Source: Rhizoclosmatium globosum (lineage: Eukaryota; Chytridiomycota; Chytridiomycetes; Chytridiales; Chytriomycetaceae). From it: a DNA stretch of 64,000 nucleotides. Of this stretch, positions 55,927-64,000 are shown piece after piece. The stretch spans positions 434,001 to 498,000 of the forward strand of contig MCGO01000004.1 in the NCBI GenBank assembly GCA_002104985.1, read 5' to 3'. The position numbers and the translations under genes are program-made. Within the stretch, counting starts at the first letter, position 1; every line of letters begins with the position of its first letter. The notes below the pieces were generated by a model, which was given only the letters and a program-made list of their open reading frames with translations, did not search any database and had not been told where the DNA came from.

Positions 55927-57286
55927 TCAAGCTCCGTATCCACGAATCTTTTCAGCAAAGCTCCAGTCGGTTTCAAGACTGTATGGATCAGTAATAGTAA
56001 CACCAGAAGCGGTAATAGTAGCACGTTGGAACTGGATATGGTTGGTCAGTAACTTGGATTACATACAGAAACAGTTTCCTTACCTTGTTCAAACTTCTTG
56101 CATCACGGTAGTACAAAACGCGCATACAATCTTCAATAATTTTCTTTGCCTGTTCTTCAGTCATGTTCTCCTCTCCAATCTGATCCACAGCCTTTCTCAA
56201 GATAGGAATTGCCAAGTGACCACCGAATCCAGTTGCAATGGTCGAAGATTGGTAGCTGGTTCCCTGAAGGTCGACAAATCCGAGGAAGCTAAAGTAACGC
56301 GTCATAAATAATACTCGGTCATCACAGGAATCAACTTACGATTCGTTGTTTTTGACTCCAGCAATCACTAAAGAGTTCCACAATGGGTTCACCTTGGTAC
56401 GACGGCCGTACATTACACGAGACATGTACTCAAACACGTTCTTTGGTCCAAGCGAGTGTCCGTCATCCAAATACTTTTCCTTAGTCCTGCAATCCCACAA
56501 GAGTCAACAAAACGGACGCCCCACACAAAGACAGAAAAGCGATTCTTACTCAAGGTTGACGAGCATGTGTTGAATGTATTGCAGATCCGAGATATCGCCT
56601 GATGCTCCGACGACAGTGTAGTCACCTACTTTCAGCAGTCTCTCAACGTCACGGAAACGGGCCAAGCTTCCATAGGAGGCTAAAGAATTGAATGATTTGA
56701 TGAGTTTCATGCTGAAGGTTTGGTGCAAAGGAATGGAGGTCAGTTGACGCGCGTTTCCGTTGTTACTGGTGCATTCATTTGTGAACGCCTCTCGCCCATC
56801 GCTATTTCATAAACATATATCCATGGCATTCGATTCCAGTTTGACAGTGTTAAGATTGTAATCTGTGCTGGTTGGGAGACGTGGCAAGCAAAGCATTACC
56901 CAAGTTGTCGGCAGCCAACATGACTCCTCCCTTGAATCGAATTCCGATGACTGAAGTACCAGTGACGACTGGTTGTCTGAAGAATTGAATTCGCGTTGAG
57001 GTGATTCGAGAGTTGTTTTTGGTAAAGGGGGAGGAAAGGGTGCCGCGTGGTTAGCCAACTAAAAAACCCAAGGCAGCATCAGCAAAGAAGATTATTACTG
57101 AGTGTGAGCTCGAGGCATGTGAGATGGGTTTGAAATGTATTCGTCGCAAGAGAAGCCGCTCATAGTCTTCTCAGCTCTGATGCGGGGGTGGTCCTGTGCA
57201 ATAGAGCCTGGAAGGTAGTCGTTTGACTCGAGGTAGGTGTCGTCTCTTGAGCGAGGATTGCCCCAGTTGCCAGGAAAGTGGTCCAT
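55927..57286 (-). CDS. PSMB4: Proteasome subunit beta type-4 (beta-7, PSMB4/PRE4)
   Basis: Six exons (57286-57099, 56976-56900, 56679-56550, 56486-56340, 56288-56084, 56031-55927) join in phase to 283 residues. After a long propeptide-like N-terminus comes PVVTGTSVIGIRFKGGVMLA, then SYGSLARFRDVERLLKVGDY, VVGASGDISDLQYIQHMLVN, MYGRRTKVNPLWNSLVIAGV, FLGFVDLQG and MRVLYYRDARS, all typical of beta-7. The mature N-terminus lacks the catalytic Thr-1 context of active subunits, as expected for this non-catalytic subunit of the 20S core. Divergent from the XLF gene (248 bp between starts). Confidence 0.96.
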
Positions 57287-57534
57287 TTGTTCTGAGGGAA
57301 TGGAGGGGACAGGTTAGAAACTACAGAGGAAGCAAGGAGTAGAAGAAGCGAGAGGGCAAGAAGGTGATGAATGCACACGCGTAACATCCATTACAACGAT
57401 GGGAGGAATCACGAATGCATTCCCCGATGAAGGGAGGGGGTGTTGAGTGGATGCGTACGCGTCGTCTTTTTGTTTGAGAGAAACTGGACAGCCAAAAAAG
57501 TGGATGGAAGAATCAGAACAAACTCAACTCGGAA

Positions 57535-58785
57535 ATGGACTTGGCCCGTGAACCGTGGCAGCCCGTTTCAGTCCGCCTGAACGGCACCACAGCCACTCTT
57601 TTAATCAAATTTGCTGCAGGCGACTGTGAAGAACACGCATACACGTGTTGTGGCGTCTTTGCTCCGGGATCGTGCGTATCCAGACTAGTACTTGTTCAAG
57701 ACATTAAACACTCTCGTCAAATCTAGTTCAAATGCCTTGTTCGAATCACTATCCGTCTCCGAACTCATCAGTCGAACTGCCACGGTTGCTCCGGCCTTCA
57801 GGCGAAACCCTCCTCGAAAAGTAGTTCGGCTTGTGCACCACCTTCTCCTCGCAAAGGAAATGGAAAACGTATCCTGCGATGCTCGTTGGACAACCCCATC
57901 TATGCTTAATCTATCTCTAAAAGGCCAAATTGGGGGGCTTGTGTTTGCCTGGAAAATGACTTTGATTCCTCCTCCTCCATCCGTCGACACAGATACCTTG
58001 ATTCCATCCCAATTCTTGACTCCAATGATTGCATCCATCAATGTCTTGCTCACGAATCAAATTCGCCTCGAGAAAATAATTGCCGACAAAGAAAAGGAGA
58101 TTGAAGAATTGCGTGCCGCACTTGTAAATAATGCAAACCATATGGGTGGAATTGTTCGCGTCAAGAGTTGAGCGTTTTTATATCCTTGTGCACGCTTCGA
58201 GGTCTAACTGGTCACGACACCCTTCAGAAACAACTCCCCATTTCAATTCAACTCAAATATTCCAAGAATCTCTTCAACAAGTATTTCCGCCATCATTGAT
58301 TGCTGGCGACATTGAAGCTGCGAGTCATGCCGTGTCCCTGTCTCTCTTCCAGAAACCAGAAATGGAATCTGTGTACAAAAGCGTCATGACAAACTTGATA
58401 CCGACAACAGACGAGGCTGAACGAAGGAGAGAACCTGGTGATGGTACGATCCCATTTGTTTACGCTTGGCTGGGGATTTTTTTCTCCTCGTCTTTTTCCT
58501 GTGATTTACAGCCTAAACTTTGTTCTCCTACCATCAGATGAAGATCTTTCGCAGCTGGATTATGTCCCTGATGGACCTGGATCAACTCAAGTTATTGGTG
58601 GAGGAAGTGGTGGTGGAAGTTCTTCGACGCAGATTCCTGCAGGGACACAGGGAGTCAGCGCGACACAAAAGTCAAAGAAAGAAGAAGCCGATGAAACAGT
58701 CGATAGAAGGCTGAAAGAGTTGATGGAACTTGCCGAAAAGAAGCAGCAGGCTGCAGCGAAGCCCAAGAAGAGGAAAATCATATGA
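57535..58785 (+). CDS. NHEJ1: Non-homologous end-joining factor XLF/Cernunnos
   Basis: Starts MDLAREPWQPVSVRLNGTTA, with the Trp-containing head strand (family pattern W...L..LLvK). It continues after a short intron with YLFKTLNTLVKSSSNALFES, FRRNPPRKVVRLVHHLLLAK, MLNLSLKGQIGGLVFAWKMT (the L.L...L.G.PF.W.F block of XLF) and FLTPMIASINVLLTNQIRLE, entering the coiled-coil stalk. The C-terminal region is disordered and ends in AAKPKKRKII, matching the position and basic/hydrophobic character of the Ku-binding motif of XLF. XLF pairs with XRCC4 to bridge DNA ends for ligase IV. Intron borders near 57650 and 58150-58200 are only approximate. The tail-end exons are 58160-58440 and about 58539-58785. 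Confidence 0.82.
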
Positions 58786-58915
58786 ATAAACATTCCTCAA
58801 CAGGCACAAACTTAAATAACATTATGGTCAACACAATCCTTTTATTGCAACTCCCTATCTAAGAAAAGTACACAAGGCAAACAAAATAAATACACCCAAA
58901 AGTACCCTAATCTCA

Positions 58916-61393
58916 CTAGAAAGACAACTGTCCAATTAAATTCTCAAGGGTAGTCTTGTCAAAGGGAATGTACACGTTCTCTTCACCCTGGAACCCTCGC
59001 TTCGACAGAATAATCCGGTGATCCCGAAACTCTGCCAACTGAGCTTTAAAGTTATCCAAGCTGTTGACGCAAAACTGTTCGATACACTTTTGCAAGAAGC
59101 CATTGTACGACATGCCCTTGACAGACTTGTCAGCTGCAGCCGCCTTCTTTCCAGCCTGCTCATCTTCCTCTTCATCTTCAGCATCACCACGCTCAACACT
59201 GCCCTTCTCACCACGTCTCTTTTTCCTGCCCTTCTCTTGTACTTCCTCTTCCCCACCATCACCACCACCACTCAAAGCCAACATCTGCTCCTCCGCTAGA
59301 ATCCTAAACATTCGACGCGCATTCACATTCAAACTTCTCAATACGTGAACAGCTCCATTTACACCTTTACGCGTCTCCGCTTCAACCATTACAAACCCTT
59401 CATGCCCCGTCTCCACAAAATACTCTTGGTATGTCGTAACATCCTTCCACAACCAATGGAACCAATCCGCACTCTGACGATCCCAAAGAAGCGGCGCATT
59501 AATATGGTCAATGGTGGCAATGACACGAATTGTTCCTCGGGGTACACTTTGGATTAACGTCTGCAACACCAAAAGAGTCTTGTTGCTCGCGCCACTTCTC
59601 ATTGCAGGTCCATCAATACTGTTAATCAGGAGATACATGCATGGAAACTCTCGTGCAGGATCTTTAAAGTACGCAGCAACCTGAGCAAGCTGCGTCGCAA
59701 CATTTCCAAGAGGCTTTGTGGCATCTTTCCCAAGTACTCCAACACTGAGTTTCGCAAACAAGTCGGTAGCGAGGTTTATGGTTGGCATGTACCCGTTCAA
59801 CGTCAAGACAGGAACATTTTTACACGCGTATTCCTTAAACTGATCAAGCACAGCACGTTTTGAGCCGTATCCGTACAAGAGAAGGTTGAATCCTTGAGCC
59901 AGTTCACAGTTCCATTGTGGGAAATGTGATGGAATCAAACTTTGGAGCATATCACGTTCCTTGGCGTGTTTCCGTGGTATACGAGTGAGGCAGTCCAAAA
60001 ATTCAGCGCGCGTGAGGACAGGTAAGCTTGCGAGAGTGTTGTTTGAAGTGAGCTTTTTTGATGTTGCGGTGGATCTCGAATCAACGAAGTAGTCTTCAAC
60101 ATTTGCACGCAATTTACCGCGACGCTTGACGTCACGGTCAAAATCGGAGTCTTTCTTGCCAAAGAGAGATGGTGTAAGAGAGGTATCTTTGCCATCGTCG
60201 GTTGTTGAAGGCTCGACACCTTCTGCAGCTTCTCGTTCTTTGATGGCAGCGAGGTAAGATGGCTAGTTCAGATTTAGTATAGTGATGGTAGAGAGGAATG
60301 CACTGCTTTTCTATGCTTAAAATTCACTGGATTTTGTAGTTTGTTTGCTTTGCCGACCTCCTCTTCTCTATTTTCGCTACATTGTTTAACGCTCACTAAA
60401 GGCTCATACAGTTGTTTGTGTGGCTGCAATGGGCTTCAGTGTGGAGGAGAAAAAGGAGAAAAAAATTTTCCTCTTTCCTCATATTCAAAAACACAACACA
60501 CACACCTCAAACTCTTCATCCTCCGCCTCCTCATCGCTGTCGTCATCACTTTCTTGATCTGATTCCGAGTCACTAGCATTCATAGTTTCTGCAAGACGTT
60601 GCCGAGCAATCAGTTTGGCATCTGGAGTGCGACCCTTAGGAGTTTTTGGTTCTGGAACGTGTTGTTTGACTGCAGAACGCGTAACACGGCGATCAGGGGT
60701 AGCATCATTTGAAGATGACAGTTGTTGCTTAGATTTCTGTTGAGGAGTCGCAGCCGCAGATTGTCTCAAAGAGCGTTTGAGGGGAGTGCTCGTTGCTGTT
60801 GGAATATTCCGTGAAGGAGTGGGCTGGGCTTCAAGGTTCTCCGCAAAGATAACCGCCTTTGAGCGAGGAGTATCGTTCGCCGAGCGTTGTCTGAGTTTAG
60901 TTGGAGTGTTTAAGTTTGAAGCGAGTGGTGGGCGTTGGGCATCTGCATCAGATTCGGACACGTCTGAGGCTGAGACGGCATCGAGGCGCAGCAAGCGAGT
61001 TCGTTTAGCGTGTTTTGCCTGTTCTGCGGCAAGGGCGAATACTTTTGAGGCGGCGGGCGACTTGAGCGTTGAGGCGGACATTGAAGCAGCAGCAGCAGCA
61101 GCAGCGCGGGATCTGTCGTCAACGGCGAATGCGAACTGGTCGTCGACTGGTTTTGACGAGGGAGTTCGTGTTCCTGGTGTCCCGGGTGCGAGTGTTGTTG
61201 TTGTTGTTGCTGTTGCTGTTGACATCGAAGAAGGTGTGGCGCCAGTGCTCGTCAGGCCAGAGGCAAAGGCCTTGCGCGCTGAGGCTGGTGCTCCAACGGC
61301 GGCGGCGGCGGCATCAACGGCGGCTTCCCCTCCGCCGAGGCCCGCGAAGAACGACTTCTGCAGTTGCACTTTGATGTTCGTGTTACCAAGCAT
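58916..61393 (-). CDS. ORC2: Origin recognition complex subunit 2
   Basis: Two exons (61393-60506 and 60262-58916) give 744 residues. The N-terminal half is disordered with Ala, Thr and Ser tracts, from (GCA)n- and (GTT)n-like coding repeats near 61086 and 61195, and an acidic patch. The C-terminal half is ORC2: FPQWNCELAQGFNLLLYGYG, SKRAVLDQFKEYA, LLINSIDGPAMRSGASNKTL, TIRVIATIDHINAPLLWD and the winged-helix end with SYNGFLQKCIEQFCVNSLDN. ORC2 is part of the complex that marks replication origins and loads MCM. A lysine-rich insertion (KGRKKRRGEKGSVERGD) lies between the AAA-like part and the winged helix. The single intron is 243 nt, longer than local average. Confidence 0.96.
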
Positions 61394-61424
61394 TTGTGCG
61401 AAAGTTCGGACATGGATTCAATCT

Positions 61425-63038
61425 TTACTCTGTTTCCTCATCTTCTTCTTCATCTTCTTCATCTTCATCTTCCCCTTCATATGAATACACTTGCTCATTA
61501 TAATCCAGTACCCAATGCTTACTTCGTGCATGATATCGCAATGATGACTCGTTGGAATATCGTTTCCGGCATTCCTTGCACACATATAACTTATCCAGGT
61601 CTTCTTCTTTGCATTGAAATGAAGCTTCTGTCTTTACAACCGGTTCAACTGGAGCTTCCGATTCTTCATCTTGATCCATTGCGTCGCAAACGTCGCGCTC
61701 CAGATGATATATCAATGCATTCTTGCTTGCATACTTTTTTGCGCACGAAGATCGAGGACATGTCCACTCCATCTCTCCATTTGCATTCTGTTCCGGAACA
61801 ACTCCTTCCAATAAGTCACTTGCTTGTTTTCTGATTTTCCAAGATGGAATATACCCTTTCTCCTCTTCCCCGCGTCTTCGCTTTCTCGAAAGTTCATTTT
61901 CTTCTTCGTCTTCTTCATCGTCACTGGTATCGAGAATTGTGTGAATCTTTGGAGGGGGTGCCTTTGTTTGTAACCTTGAACTTCGACGCTCGCCAACAAC
62001 AATTGAAGAATCTTCCGCCTTGAATTGTGCATCATGCTTTTGCTTTGTTCTGGTTACGCCTTGTGTTTTATCCTTCTGTGACGGTGATTTTGTGGAAGGT
62101 CGTTTCCTTCGACTCGATTGAACGGATTCACTGCCAAGATCGCAATTGGTTGAATCAGATTTTCCATTGGAATGTGAGTTTCGCGACTATGTCACATATC
62201 AGTCCAAGGCTCACCAAACAAACCAAAACACATACCATCATTTCCCTCATCCGCCGTCGTTCCAAACTAGCACGCAATCGATCCACCTTTCTCTCCATAA
62301 CTACTTGACAACCTTTTCCCTTGTTCCCATCAGTTACTACTGTCTCCTTCGCAACAGACTTTTCCCTAGCCTTAGTAACTTTCGGTTTCAGTTCCATCTT
62401 CCCCTTACTACTACTACTACCACTACCAACCACCTTCTTCTCTTCACCCCCTTCGTCTTCACCACTTCAACGTCCACATCCTCCTTCTTCACTTCCTCAA
62501 CAACACCAACCGTACCACCCCTCTTCATAGCCCTCTGCCTCCTCCTCAACTCTCGCCTCGCTTCACGCGCCCGCTCCTTCACAGCCCGAACCAACCTCTG
62601 CTCTTCCTCCAACTCTGCAACAACATCCCCACAATCCCCGCCAGTAGTAACCACAGCCGCAGGCCCAGACTCCAACAACAGGTTATGAATGAATGCATAT
62701 ACTTCGATATAAGCTTCACACAACAAATTCCCCGCGTCGTCTTCCTCGTCTTCATCTTCCTCATCGCGTTCACCTGTGTCTCCAGACTGCTTCCTAGTTC
62801 CAAGCGAAACATTCTCAGGGCTGTCTGAGAGGGATTCAGTTTCGGACAGAGACACGTCAGAAGTCTGGTCTTGGATAGAGGCGTTTCGATCAGAGTCAGG
62901 TGTGGGAGACAAGACGGCCCGGGGAGGTCTCCTTTGCGGTTTTGGCTTCACAGGACGTTTGAATGCGGGTTTTTTTGTTGGGGTTACACGTTGTTTGCTG
63001 CGTGTTAAACGTTTGCTTCGTCGTGTTACTACCGGCAT
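61425..63038 (-). CDS. C2H2 zinc-finger protein of unknown function
   Basis: Starts at 63038 with MPVVTRRSKRLTRSKQRVTP, a very basic stretch with AT-hook-like PVKPKPQRRPPR, then an acidic Ser-rich segment and a helical basic region (LVRAVKERAREARRELRRRQ). Around 62420-62230 the frame changes across a probable short intron into KGKMELKPKVTKAREKSV. Further exons reach RRSSRLQTKAPPPKIHTI. The C-terminus carries two C2H2 fingers: CPRSSCAKKYASKNALIYHL and YVCKECRKRYSNESSLRYHA followed by RSKH, then an acidic Glu/Asp tail ending at 61425. Probably a nuclear DNA-binding protein. It lies only 31 bp upstream of the ORC2 start on the same strand. Exon joins are approximate; homology beyond the fingers is not recognised. 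Confidence 0.7.
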
Positions 63039-63345
63039 TTTCCTTGTGTTGATCAGTTAGTCTCAGAGAGGAAAGAGCCAAAACAACAGCAAGAGGGCTT
63101 ACCAATTTGCTCTGTCTTTGTGTTTTTTGGTATATAGAGCGAATTGATGGAGAAAGGGGCGAATGCGGTCAAGCGCTCGAGTCGAATGATGACAACTCCA
63201 CCAAAAAACAAAAACAAAAACAAAAGCAAAAACCAATTTCCTCTCAAAACATTGTTAGCAAGGTCTCTCTGCCACACCATAACATATAAGCTATACACAA
63301 AATAAAGAGATAACTGTCCCATTCACATTCTCCCTTGCTAACAAA

Positions 63346-64000
63346 TTACTGATTCGCTGCTGCCGCCGCCGCCGCCGCCGCTGCAGCTGCAACTTCCTTC
63401 TTCCTCCTCCCAATTTCGTCCAACACACTTGCACAAACTCGCCCCATACTCTTTACACCACCCTTCTTGCACAATTTATACGCGATATGCACCATCCTCT
63501 CCGTTTCGCCTGGCGCCGTTTCCAGAAACACATTTCCAAGGAGCACAAGAGTCACGATTTTGAGTTGTTGACTAAGAAGTGTATCAGAGAGCCGAAGAGT
63601 TTCTAGGAGATGGACTCTGCGAGTGTTTGATTTTGGTTAAATTGGAATACTTTGTGAACAGTATCGGGCAAAACTCACTTTGTTTTCTTGATTTCTGTAT
63701 TTGAGTGTGATATCATAGCACAACACAAGTTTTGGAATGCTTTGATGTGATCACAATGTGCCATAGTGCTTGTGCCAGATATTGTCGATGACATGGGAGT
63801 AGCCGGAGAAGTAGCAGTCTGTTGATGATGATGGCTCGACAAAAGCAGAATCGGTTCGTGCACGTCTTTTTCAAGTCCTTCCAGAATCTGTTTTGCCTAA
63901 ATACACATAATGAATATGAGAGGACGTATTCTCCACAATTCTTGAATACCATTTCAACTCGAGCTGGATCGCCTCCCATCAACAATACAACAACATTGCA
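63346..64000 (-). CDS. C-terminal part of an unidentified helical protein (cut by window edge)
   Basis: Reading from the right edge, exons give LLMGGDPARVEMVFKN, then AKQILEGLEKDVHEPILLLS, a His/Ser/Thr-rich linker, and HCDHIKAFQNLCCAMISHSN followed by TEIKKTK. The last exon (63555-63346 and slightly upstream) reads LVLLGNVFLETAPGETERMV, HIAYKLCKKGGVKSMGRVCA and ends with a 13-residue poly-alanine tract from a GCN repeat (63357-63395) and NQ before the stop. The amphipathic helices suggest an armadillo/HEAT-like solenoid, but I do not recognise the family. The 5' part lies outside the window. Confidence 0.55.

Overview
This window is nuclear DNA of a eukaryote, most likely an early-diverging zoosporic (chytrid-like) fungus. 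Genes are densely packed on both strands. Most introns are short (about 45-60 bp), with GT..AG borders and CTAAC/CTGAC-like branch sites. The gene set is typical of fungi, with some members usual in flagellated lineages (an ARMH1-like armadillo protein, long TPR proteins). The standard genetic code fits. All identifications come from reading motifs and splicing by eye; no database search was run.

Region 1 (1-4.5 kb) holds the 5' part of VPS13 on the minus strand and a complete PIG-V/GPI18 mannosyltransferase on the plus strand, with start codons 46 bp apart.

Region 2 (4.6-25.1 kb) is a gene-poor accessory island. Its main content is a family of RuvC-type nuclease genes of the Fanzor/TnpB (OMEGA) class. 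One nearly complete copy lies at 14.87-17.88 kb: nine exons, all splice phases consistent, the three RuvC acidic motifs present, and a single in-frame TGA. Rearranged fragments lie at 4.7-6.3 kb and 20.9-22.5 kb. The island also carries a tRNA-derived sequence, two inverted-repeat elements (one with AACCG-rich ends, one with about 120-bp terminal inverted repeats), a decayed ferric-reductase-like fragment and several unrecognised broken frames.

Region 3 (25.2-46.1 kb) is housekeeping DNA: NBP35/NUBP1, RBM22/SLT11, DPM2, a TPR protein, a RasGEF, an ARMH1-like protein, ribosomal proteins eL15, eS6 and uS17, a GNAT-fold protein, an aldo/keto reductase and a RhoGAP-like protein. A Tourist/Harbinger-type MITE with TTA target duplication sits inside the RasGEF locus. 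A 71-bp sequence is repeated upstream of eL15 and uS17.

Region 4 (46.1-64 kb) is rich in cell-division and DNA-maintenance genes: a kinesin-like protein with a degenerate motor, INCENP, SmD1, proteasome beta-7 (PSMB4), the NHEJ factor XLF, ORC2, a C2H2 zinc-finger protein and the end of an unidentified helical-repeat-like gene cut by the window edge.
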